Origin: Poteriospumella lacustris
Taxonomy: Eukaryota; Sar; Chrysophyceae; Chromulinales; Dinobryaceae
Direction of reading: 5' to 3'
Length of the DNA: 39,137 nt
Assembly (NCBI GenBank): GCA_008000375.1
Contig: SMOI01000014.1
Span: 98,946-138,082, forward strand
Shown here: positions 1 through 12,000 of the stretch, in pieces
Layout: every line of letters begins with the position of its first letter
Position numbering within the stretch: the stretch's first letter is position 1
Translations under genes and position numbers: made by a program
Notes under the pieces: model-generated
The model's database searches: none
Told to the model about the DNA's origin: nothing
The model's input: the letters and a program-made list of their open reading frames with translations, nothing else

Positions 1-3000
1 ACCAGTGATGATTTGACGTCAGCGTTGATGTCTGCTGGAATCATATCGAGCCCTTCGCAGGTCAGTGTGAGGAAGATTCCTCGTCCAGCGGGTGGAATGA
101 GCTGGGAGGTCCTTTTCCGCGACATTTCGGTCGACGAAGATAACATCGCGATTGCTGGCTTCCAAGCTGCCATTTCTTCCGGACAAGGAATGCAAGTAAA
201 TGCGACGATCGCCACTATTGAGCACAAGCGAAAGCCTCAAGTGCAAAGAGTGTTTATCGAAGGTCACTACTACTTGTACGGATATTTCACGCTGTCTATC
301 GGATCATCCACCACGAAGTTGCTGAGTGTCAATGCTACTCAACAGCGAATTCGCGACGAAATCATGAGTCAATTTGGATTGGATGATGTCTCCGTTGTAC
401 CGGTCATCGTCGACTACGTGCCTGGTCAATACCGTGCTTGGGATGTGACTTTCAACTCCAATGCTGGAAGTGTCCCCATCATGACGCTTGGTTGCAATCA
501 AGTAAATGATGGATCAAAAACCGTCGCTTGCACTGTGAACGAAGGGCAAGCTGCCACTAGCGAGGGTATCACTGGCTCTTTCTATTTGCAATGGGGAAGT
601 CTGGTGTCCCAGCCTGTGCTCACCACTGCGAATGCTTCGGTGGTCGAGAAGGTGGTGCAGGAGTTGACCGGTGTGGACGTTGAGGTGTCCCGCTACGATG
701 ATGAGTACGATGGAAGCTGTGACTGGTTAATCACCTTTTTGACGGATGCGGACTCGCCTCGGTGGTTAGTTCCCACCAAGCAATCGCTGAATGGAACCAA
801 GGCCTCTGTCTTTGTCACCGTAGAACAGACTTCCAGTCAACTACAAGGCGACTACTCTTTGTCTTTTGGTGGCTTCGACAACAGCACTCGAGTGGTCCCA
901 TACGATGTGTCTCCAGCAGGGCTGGAACTGATTCTCGAAAGCTTTGATGGCATCAGTGACGTCGTTGTTTCCACCGAAGCGCTGTCTCTGGGCACGCGGT
1001 ATATGGTGACATTTGTGTCACCACAAGGAAATGTCGATTTGTTGCGCGTGAACGGTAGAGGTGTGAACGGATCAAGTAGCATGGTTTCCTCCTATGAGGT
1101 CGTCAGTGGTGTTGGAGAAATGACGGGATACTTCTACTTGTCCAAGAACGGCGGTGATAACGCTCACGCTGTTGAAGTTTCTACGTCCGCGTTTGAGCTT
1201 GAAGAGATTTTGGCACGCGACCTTTTGGTCAATGATGTTCGTGTTGAGCGACTTGATCTTTTCGGGTTGGATGGTATGGTGTACGGGGCTGATTGGTTGG
1301 TCACATTCGATCGCTACTCAGTGCCATTAAATGCCATGGTCTCGAGTGACAATCACCTGGTTAGTCGGGTGGATGTCGTCGTGGACAGATGCTGTGATAT
1401 CCGCTTATCGTTCAACGATGGGTGGCAGTTCACGTCATCGGAAGCGGCCATGTTGATTGACCACGCGCCAGCCATTGAATCGATTTCACCTGTCTCTGGT
1501 CCTCGCAATGGAGGTACACAAGTTCTGGTTCAAGTGTCCAACCTTCAGCTGGTCCAAGATCGTATGTACTGTATGTTCGGAACCATCAAGGCTGATGCTG
1601 TGAAACTGAATGATTCCATTGTTTCGTGCTACGCCCCGCCCCATCCTCTCGGTACTGTTTCAGTGGTCGTGGATGTATACAATCGAAAGGGACTTGTTAG
1701 TCGGATCACGTCCTCAGCGTCCACTTTTGCGTTTGAGAAAACACCCGTGATTGTCAATTACGGCCCCAAGCACATCCTCATTTCAGAGTATGCGGTGGTG
1801 GATGTCCATGTGAGCTCAGTCGGAACTCTGCCGGCGACATTCGTCTGCAAATGGAACGTGACCGTGCGTAATCCCGTCCTGTTGAATGGATTGTCGTACT
1901 TCACGTCCGAATCCGCCGCGGTGGTAATGAGCGACACGAATTTGCGTTGCCTATCGCCATTGGTGAGAAGCTTTTTGAATGTGGACCAGCTCTCCAATTT
2001 CGTGTATGAAACAAATGCGACGGCGGTTTTCAAAATTGTGAAAAACGACCAAACAGAGACAGCCTCAGGTAGCATTTTCTTGTTCTCGCGTCCTAATGTC
2101 GACTCAATATCTCCAACAGTCATTTCCACGATGGGAGGTTCTCTCGTTACCGTGAATGGTACCAATTTCGTTGATTCGGACGACAAGAAATGTATTTTGG
2201 CGAGTCGATTCGAAGGAAACATGACCTTCATTTCGTCTACACAAGTGCTTTGTACGGTGCCTCCGATTTCGGTGGAAAACGCCAAGCATCGCGTTCGTGT
2301 GTTGGGATCTTACGTGCGTCGTGAAGTGCAGGTGCTCAAGATTTTTGAGTTGGCTTCTCCAGGAAGAATCACGACGCTGAATGGTTCTATTTCTCTGTCA
2401 GTCGACGGTTATACATCGATCCCACTTTCGTTGTACCCGGTCCCTGATGCAATTGACGTCGAAACAGCCTTGGAGTCTATTCAGCGAGTTCACGACGTCG
2501 ACGTTTCCAAGACAATCGAAGCCGTCCATGATGACACCGACAGTTTGTTGTGGAAAGTTCACAACTATCGCGTCACATTTGTCGCTCGAGACGATGATGT
2601 TCCAAACATCGTCGTGGATATGACCGATGCGTATGGCTTGCAGACAGAGGATCAAATCACGGTGTCAGTTATTACTGAAGGTGGTAGCTCCTCCGCGGCT
2701 CCAGAAGTCCAAATGTGGTCGATTGAGCAGAGCAATGTCACCTCGGAGACACAATTGCTTTCCGTCTTTGTACCAGCTCTGTCCAACGAAGTCCAAGTCA
2801 TTAAAGTCGCTTCGAACAGTCCAATCACCGGTTCCTTTTCATTGCACTTCGATGGTGAAGCAACGGCGTTGTTGTCTCCCACGTCAGCTGCTGCGGATGT
2901 GGAATCAGCTTTGAATGCGTTACCATCTCTTGGCAACGTCGTTGTTTCACGAGAGGCGGTGACAGGATTCGGAAGTGTTTGGCACGTGACGTTTTTGACG

Positions 3001-6000
3001 TTCGAGGGATTGCGACCCAAAATTGATATTGAGAGTCACTCGCTCGCTTCAGCATCGACTATTACGGCGACCTCGAATATTGTCGTTAATGGTACCTTGC
3101 CGTTTTACGGCAACTTCACCGTGTCGTTGAATGGGGTCAACTACTCAGAACCGATCAGTATCTTCGATGACGGACAGGAGTTGGAGACACAATTGTCGCG
3201 CTTGTCTCTCTACGGCGACTTCTCTGTATCACGTTACTCGGCATCAGCAGCACGCAAGGAATGGTTGATTACTTATCCACCTGTTCATGGTGACCATGCT
3301 CCTGTTGTGGTGAATACCGACGGTGTCACTGGAACCAAGGTTCATTCATCTGTACGAGCGTTAACCAATGGAACGATCACGTTGTCTGGTTCGTATGTTG
3401 TTCAGTTTATTGGACAAAACGTTACCTTGGATGTTGCGGATTCGGAGGAAGACGTCCAGCGGAAGATTAATCGTGTTCTTGATCAGCATCACATGGAGCG
3501 AACAGTTCTAGTTCACCAAGTGGCTTCAGATCCGTTCTATCAACAGTGGGAATTGGTTTATCCGATCGCTTACGGCAATGTTGCTGAGATTTCTATCGAT
3601 GCATTACACGTGAAGGCCTCTGGATTGCAAGTTCAGTTTGGAACGGTCCAAAACGGCACTTATATTGACTTGGATGGTTACTTCACGTTGACTGTTGATG
3701 GTGAGCGAACGATGCCTTTGCTATGCAACTCATCGGCCACAACCGTTAAAGCAGCATTGGAGGACCTTCGATCTGTGGATGAGGTTGTTGTGGTCCAAAC
3801 TGTCGGAGAAATCGTAGAGGATGGACAGAGCTACTATGGTTTCGAGTGGGTTGTAGAGTTTGTCGATACCACTCCCATTCAGCACACTGGTGTCGTGAGT
3901 TTGGCGATTAATTCCAGCAGTCTTTGTGATGGAGTCAACACGCTCTGTTCCGCTATTGAATTGCAACGCGGACAGGGTTCGTACTTGAATCTTGAACTCA
4001 CTTTCGATGGTCAACACTTCACGACGAACGATCATATTGTGGAGTTGATGAGTCCTCTCATTTTGAACAGTGTTCATCCCGCGTTGGGCCCCAATGCTGG
4101 TGGTACCAAGGTAGTCATTGATATCGCGCCCATTCCCAGAATTCTTCCAAGTTACCAATCGTACGCGGTCATGTGTGTCTTCAATGACATTTTCGTCTCA
4201 GCGCGATTTTTGAGCAATTCGAGTGTTGAGTGCTTCACTCCACCTTTCGAATTCGGTTCTGGAGCGGTCTCATTGGCTCTTACCATCAACGGACAAGATT
4301 ACAGTGCAAATTCCATTCCCTACTTTTACCAGTCGTATACGGAAGATGCGATTAGCTATTCTCCTGTGTTCGGTGTTGTCAGTGGAGGAACGGTGGTGAC
4401 GATCTTGAGTAGTTCGCTTATTCCATCGTCTTCCGCAGCGTGCAAGTTCGGCAACGTGATTGTTTCAGCCACGACGTCGGCAGATGGGAAAATGGTCTGT
4501 ATTTCTCCCACCATGCCTGCACCGATCAAAGTTCCTTTGCTGTTCACGATCAATGGTCAAGATTTCTTGACCAGAAGTGGCATGTTCTACGATTTTGTGG
4601 CCAATCCAGTGTTGACAAGCATTGACCCCACTCAGGGTTCCGTCATTTTGTCGAACAACATTAAGATCACTGGCCAGAACTTCTATGAGTATTCTACAGA
4701 GCCAGTGTGTATCTTTGGAGACGTTCGTGTTCCCGCAACGATTCATTCATCGACGACAATTAGCTGTGCTGCACCACCTTTGCAACCTATTCGTGAAGTG
4801 CAACGTTTGGATTTGATGCTTCCCCCTGTGTCACCGGCAGTGTTGAACTTGACCATTGAGTCTTTACCCAGCCAAGGTGATGTGTACGACATCGTTCTCG
4901 AGGAAGCCAACTTCCAGGATGAAATTTTGGCAATTGACGTCATTCCCAGCGGAAACTCGCGAATTGATTCTGTTACCATTGCAACGCACACCACCCCATC
5001 ACCGGTAGCCGTTCTTTCCTTCGGAAGTGCTGGTCAGTTCCAAGAGGTGCAATCCGTTGCCACCGATGCTGGTACTCAGGGCGAAATCCAAGCCATTTAC
5101 CTGCGGGCCCCTTTCAACTCCTACGCGGCGAATTACAGCGAAATTCAACAGATCTGGATCCCCAGTTCTGTCTACAACTGCACACTCAAGCTTGGAAGTT
5201 ACTCCACTACCTTGCTGTCTGCTTCTTCTGCGTCGACGGTGCAATCTGCGATTAGAGCCAACTTGGGATCGTATGGCAGCGGCGCAACCGTTGAAGTTGA
5301 ATCCACGGCTACGTATCACGTTTGGACGGTTGAATTCTCGGCTTCCCTCGGTGATGTTGTTCCCTTGACAGCGATTGCGAACAATGGTGCCAGTTTGAAG
5401 GTGATTGTTCTTTCCGAAGGTGGATTTGCGGAGGTACAGCGAGTTACCATCTCGTTCAGTAACCCAGCTCTGCAGTCTGGACAATTGCGACTCGGTCTAG
5501 ACACGAGCGATATGACGCCGAACATCCTCTACAACGCGTCGGCAACCGACGTGAGAAAGGCGTTGGAGCAAGTCAGCTCGATCGGAAAGGTTCACGTCAC
5601 TGTGTCGAATCCTACTAGCGGCGTATATCAGTGGGATATTACGTTCATCCAGAAGTTGGGCAGTTTGAGTTCGTTGTCAGTCGCATCATCTTTGGGTTCT
5701 GGTGGCTCTACCTCGGTGCAAACGCTGCTTGCAGGTACCACGAAAGCGATTAGTGGCACCTTCCAAGTCACTGTCGCGGGACTGACCACGTCATCTCTGT
5801 CTACGAGTGCAAGTTCCACGACTATCGCCGAGGCCATCAATGCATTGTCATCGTCGTTCGGTGTTTCATGTGTTCGGTATGACTCTTTGAATGGTGGTTC
5901 GATGATCCTGTTGTATTTCGACGAAAACTTGGGCGACGTCCCAACGGTTGCTGTCAATACGACTTCGATCACCGGAACTGCGTTTGGGGTCCAAATTCTT

Positions 6001-9000
6001 ACGTATCAAGATGGTCAACTACTGGGAGGCAATTTCGTGATTGAGGTGTCCAACTCCACTGGATATTTCCCGACGAGAGAGCTTCCTTACAATGCCTCGG
6101 CGGATGAAGTGAAGAGCGCCATTGAAAGCGTTGCTCCGCAGTACGTTCCCATCACTGTGTCGAGATCGGCGAAGGATACTACCAATACTTATGAATGGCT
6201 CATTACGTTCCCATATTTGCTGGAAACGGTGAACCTTCTCGAAGTTAATGGTGCCGGACTGTCGGGGCCAAATGTGATCATCAATGCGTACAGCATTCGC
6301 AAGGGTCAACAACCTACCATCCAACAAGTATCTACTACTTCATCCAGTCCTTTGAGTGGCTACTTCTACTTGTATTTGGAGGATACTCAATCGAGAGCAA
6401 TCCCCCACGATGCATCTGTGGAATACATGCAAGCCGTCATTGAGGACATGCCAAATGCTGGAAAGGTTACCGTATCGCGTGTTTCTACCTCGTTCGTGAA
6501 TGATTCCACGTGGAATTTCGATTACCTCCATCCTTTCGATACTCCAGAGCAGTTGCGAGTGAATGCGGACTTGTTCTTCTTTGAACGAGAGTCATTCTCT
6601 TGGCAAATTACGTTCTTGGATCGTTCGGGAACGGTTCCGAAATTTACTTCCTGCTGCGATGAATGGACGACGGAAGATGATTCTCAAGTGACTCTGAAGT
6701 CTTCCATCTCCCGAGACTCGCAAATCAAGATCGAAAAGTTGTATGCTGGAACGGTGTCAAGTCCCGACGCCCAAGTGTTCTTGTACATTGATGGTCAAGC
6801 AACGGCTTCTTTACCTATATCGGCGACGGCAGCCACCGTGAAGGATGCATTAGAGGATGTTTGGACAGCTGGTGTTGATGTGACGCTTCTTTCAACCGAC
6901 GTTAATGGGTTGAATACGTTCGAAGTGTCGTTCAATAACTTCAGTATTCCTTTCCTGGACGCCTATGTCGCTCCGACGTTGAGCTTGGTCCGTGACTCGG
7001 GTGTACCAGCGACGATCGATGAAACATCATCGTTCCGATGGAAATACACACCACCTGCTCACGAGATTCAGTTATTGGCCACAAATACGACGTCTTCGCA
7101 AACATGTACTGTTTATCGAAACGGTCAGAGTATTTCGTTGTCGATTCCGTCGAATCCCGATGTTTCCTCTCTGAGTGCAGTCTTCGCAGCGCAGATGTCG
7201 TTGTTGGGCAGCGTGCACGTCGATGATTTCACCACTGCTGCTCGGAAGGCCGGTCTTGTCTCAGCGTCCAAGGTTTTCCGAGTGATTTTCGAGGATACCG
7301 AGAACATTCTGCCCATGGTGTGTACATCGTTCCATGTGAAAGAAATCCAAAACTCGACACTGGTGGACTTGGCAGGTGATGTTACGATTGCACTGCCCAG
7401 CTATGCATCCACGTCGCAATCTTCGCTGCCTATCAACGGAAGTGCGGCAGCCTGGGAGGCCATCCTGAATGGATTGTATGATGATGTGAATGCTACGACC
7501 GTGTCGAAGACGTACACCGCCAACGACATCACCTTTGCGATTACCTATGTGGGACGCCGATTCACAGACGTGAATGACCTTCAGCTGTCTTCGAGTAACT
7601 TAGAAGGCACTAATGCCGACATCGTAGTGTCTACTACACGTCAGAGTGCTCAAATCTCTGGTGACATTGTATTGAGCACAAGCGGTGGCGAGTATACTTT
7701 GGACATTGAAGATGAGCCACTGGCGGTTCAGGACGACTTGAGAACATTGACCGGTGATAGCACTGTGGAGGTTTCCAGTACTGTTGTCCCCAATGGACAT
7801 CTTCGATGGCTTCTCCAATACAAAATGCTGTCTTCCGAGTCAAGAGTTTCGATTGCTTCCAGTTCTCTTGGTAACGCAACTGTTTCGTCGTCGATTCGGC
7901 AAGTGGGATCCGTGGTCCCCAGTGGGTCTTTTGTGTTGTCGTTTACAATGGCGAATGGATCGACTTCCACTGTTCAAGCGCAAGTTGCTGACTCTGCATC
8001 GACCATGGGATCTCGTCTTCGTAGAGCCTCGCCTTCTGCGTTCAATGGCATCAGCGTTTCGTCTTGGGATAATTTGATGACGGGGTCGAAGAATTGGACG
8101 TTGTCCTTGGCACCATCGTCGCCTTTGACGACGCTTTCGATAAGTAGCTCGTCACTGAGTGGAACGTCGCCTGTGATTCAGCTGGTCAAGCGTACAAGCA
8201 AGCGCAGCTCTTTCCTGGGCTTGTTCTCAGTCCTCAATGAGCAAAGCTCAGCAGTAGCTCACTTGCAAATGAATTGTACCGCCAGTGATATTTACGCGGC
8301 CTTCGCTTCGTTGTTCCCCACCATCGATGTTGGTGTGACTCAATCTTCGAATTCGAGTCAGCATCGAACCTGGTTGGTTTCTTTGACGGGTCTTCCGTTG
8401 ACACTGGAGCAGCCACAAGTGGTGGTCTCGACGTCGTCTTCGTATAGTGGAACCAACTCCATCGCGTCTCTGAAGATGTCACATGTCGCAACGTCAATTC
8501 CTTTCTTCAACGTGTCGGGTTTCTCTCATTTCACGTTGCAGTGGAAGTCAGCGACATTGGGATCTTTCAACGGAAGTACGACCGCCGCGGGTATGAAGTC
8601 ACGCATTGCGCAGCAGTACTCGTTTGACTTCGTATACGTCGAGAAATATGGTACTGACAACGACACGCAGTTCCTCGTCGCGGTAGTGGACAGACTGGAT
8701 TTAAACATGACAGCTAATCTTACGGTGATCGCGAATGGAAGTGTGGTTGAACTCCTTCGGGTGTTCCCAACGTTCCAACCATTGGAATCAGCCACGGGTC
8801 TGGAGTTCACCATGAACGAAAGAAAGTGCATCGAAACCCAAGGTGGAGTTCAATGTTCGTTTGGCTATGGATATGAGATTTCGTCTCCCCTCTCGTTGAT
8901 GCCCACTGCCAATGAGGTGCAGATGGCTCTACAAAGTCTGCGTGACATTAACCGCGTGGCAGTGACCAGAACCACCTATGAAAATACCGTGATCAATGGA

Positions 9001-12000
9001 AATTACGCTTTACGTGGAAGTTCATACCTGATTACGTTTTTGGAGACGTCGGCAAATTCGGCGGACAGCCCAACGACGGATTTGAATCTTTTCACGTGGA
9101 CACCTCAGGTGGATATGGAGAAATTCGACGGTGACGTGTTTGATACGCTGGACATCCCCTTGGTGAATGTTCTCTTGTTGAATCAATCGTTGGGATGGAG
9201 GTACCGCACCACTGAAGTGGTCAAGGGATATTCGAATTTGGATCCCCGAACCGTGGACGTGAAGATATCTCTCAATGGTCAAGATCTGACTCTTGGCGCG
9301 GCGACATTTGCGTATACCCCAGAACCTGCCTTGTTGTACATCATCCCCAGTCGAGGTCCACAGTCCGGTGGAACAGAAGTAATTGTGATTGGAACAGGCT
9401 TTGTGAAATCTTCGCAGCTGGTTTGTCGCTTTGGAAAAGGTCAAGGCCATGTGGTCTATGCGGCGAAGTATGTGAACTCGTCTGCAATCATTTGCTTCAG
9501 TCCTCCCAACGCTGTCCCGGGACCGGTAGAATTGGCAGTCTCCAACAACGGCGTCTTCGGGCCCGATCCGGTGTTCTTTACGTACGATGTGCCCATTTCG
9601 ATTTCGTCTGTGTTCCCTCCACTGGGTCCTTCCACAGGAAACTTCTCCGTGATTGTTGGTGGTGGTCCATTCGTTGATTCGGACCAGTTACGATGCAAGT
9701 TCGGCTCTGTGTCTGTGCAAGCCTTCTACTTGTCTGGAAACAGTATCAAATGCTTTGCACCGCCTTACATTCCTGGAGTTTATGCACTGGAAGTGTCCGT
9801 GAATGATCAGGATTTCACCTCCTCTCGAACTCGCTTCTTCTATTTCAGACCACCGGTGCTCAGTCGAATTTCACCGGTGAGTGGTCCTGCGGTGTCTTCT
9901 GGAACCAAGGTTGTTGTCTACGGCCAGAACTTCGTCAATACCACGTATTTGACCTGTCGATTTGGTGGATCGTTGACTCCTGGCATGTATGTCAGTTCGA
10001 ACTCGATCATTTGTCCTAGTCCTCGACTGGCGAACGAGAGTGGTGGCCTGCTGTCCTCTGCCTTGAGTGAACAATACAATCGGTATCCTGACCCGGCTTA
10101 CGTGAGTCTGGGTTTATCGACGATTGATGCCAAGAAGCTCTTCCCCACCGCCCACTTCTATCCGCTGTATATCCAGAAATTGGTGACCATTGAGATCAGC
10201 AACAACAATCAAGACTTCACGGACAGCGGAATCAGTTTCTTGTACCAGCAAGATGCATATGTCACGTCCATTCTACCAAACGTTGGTCAAGTCAATTCTC
10301 GCACACCCATTGTCGTGAAGGGTAACCATTTCGTGAATTCGACCACGTTACGTTGTCGTATTGGTGAGTACGTTTCGGTTCCCACTTTTTTGGCGACGGA
10401 TCAGATTCTATGTTTTACACCTCAAATTCCGTTGATCACGTACTCGCAAGGTTACGTTTTGGATGGTAATGTGTTTGGTTTGAATACTCCTGAATCTCGT
10501 GCATCGGATACCTCTCCGCCCGGTGCACCTCCCAATGTAGTGTACGTTGAAGTGTCGAACAACGGTCAAGATTACACCAGCAACCGATTGACTTTCACGT
10601 TTAATATCGTTTGTTCTCCTGGTTACTATTGTCCTCAATTGAACTTCATCGCTTGTCCTCCAGGAACGTTTTGTCCGGGTGAATACAACGCCAACTTTAC
10701 GTTGTGTCCAGCGGGTACGTACAATCCGGTGGCAGGCCAAGCGGACTGTTTCCGTTGTCCGATTGGCTTCATTTGTCCGGAAGTGGGTATGCAAGTTCCT
10801 CGTATTTGTCCACCGGGTTTCGTCTGTGAAGTGACAGGTATCATTATTGCGGACAATCCTTGTCCTGCGGGTCACTTCTGTTTGGAAGGTACTGGTACTT
10901 CGGCGACCACGTGTGGTTCGCCGGATCTTTCGTCGAATATGTTCCCCATCATGTCGCATGCAGAGTTACCTTCAACGTTGAGAAGAAATCGTGTGTCGCA
11001 GGGTCAGCAGTTATTCCTTGGTGCGAGAAATACGGGTTGTTGGACGAACGCAACGGATGATTTCGGTTTGCAGGGATCTTCGGAACCTGCCCATTTCTGG
11101 ATGGAACGACATCTGTTGCCGTTGGCTCTTGACTCACCATTCTATCCGCTGAGAGGAAAGTTCTGTTTGGACGACAGTTGTATGAAACTAGACGATGCGG
11201 ACGATTATGAAGTGTCCGATTACGTGTTCGATTACTCGGCGTCTAGTTTCCGTTTGCGACGACCAGTTCCGTGCCCCGCCGGAGTGTATTGTCATCCTGG
11301 TACGGGTGTGAGCAGCTCCAATTTCAAGAACTTTACGACGCCTCAGCCGTGCTTCGAGAGTATGTACTGTCCCGAGGGAAGTGCAGAACCCACTGGTATG
11401 GGTGAATGTCCTCAAGGTTTCTACTGTCCGTTTGGTGTGCGTTTGGCTTGTCCTGCGGGAACTTACTGCCCTCGTGATGGTCACTGGGACCCATTGCCGT
11501 GCCCACCGGGATATTTCTCGGCTCAGATTGCGATGGCGTCGTGTACACAATGTCCCTATGGATTTATTTGCCCGGGCTTTGGACGTGTCGCACCTGCGAT
11601 CTGTCCTCCCGGATACGTGTGCTCTCGCAAGGGACTGACCGCTCCGAACCTTCTCTGTCCCGCCGGCTTTTACTGCCCGAATGGAACGATCACGTCAGAT
11701 CCGTTCCGCAATGACACAACACTTCGTGCATATCCTTGCTCGCCGGGAACGTACTGTTTGACCGGCGTTGGCTTCAATTCTGTGAAAACAGGTGATTTCC
11801 AGTACGCGCAGTACTGTACGGAAGGTTTCTATTGCGAGGCGGGTTCCAATAACCCTCGTGGTAGTGGTCTGTGTCCGAAGGGTTTCATTTGTCCGTTGGG
11901 AACTGCTGCACCGCAGCCAACTCCTAAGGGTAAATTCGCGTCGCTCAACGGTACTATCGAGGCTGCCAGTTGTCTACCCGGCACGTACGCTCCCACCGTT

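Larger units (their letters stand above)
238..9290 (+). repeat. Protein-level tandem array of about 23 beta-type modules (90-105 aa) within the giant gene
   Basis: Each module begins with a strand pattern G-x-[FY]-x-[LV], often preceded by E-[VI]-Q-x-[IV]. It continues with an A/S-rich turn and helix ending like VEKALEx(L) (for example DVESALNAL), a V-x-V-S-R strand, a W-x-[IV]-T-F strand, then G-x-V-P and a closing strand ending in G. Approximate starts: 238, 550, 835, 1110, 2350, 2785, 3090, 3370, 3655, 5150, 5430, 5745, 6020, 6310, 6750, 7030, 7350, 7650, 7910, 8195, 8500 and 8770; the bases before 238 hold part of another copy. Copies are strongly diverged at DNA level, so the array is old. 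Between 4790 and 5160 the E-[VI]-Q start recurs about five times at short spacing, which looks like stuttered half-modules. I recall similar repeats in stramenopile and other algal giant proteins but know no family name. Confidence 0.75.

Noticed and set aside
13-15. Start of the giant protein at base 13
   Set aside because: The codon is TTG and the frame is open to base 1, so the start lies outside the window.
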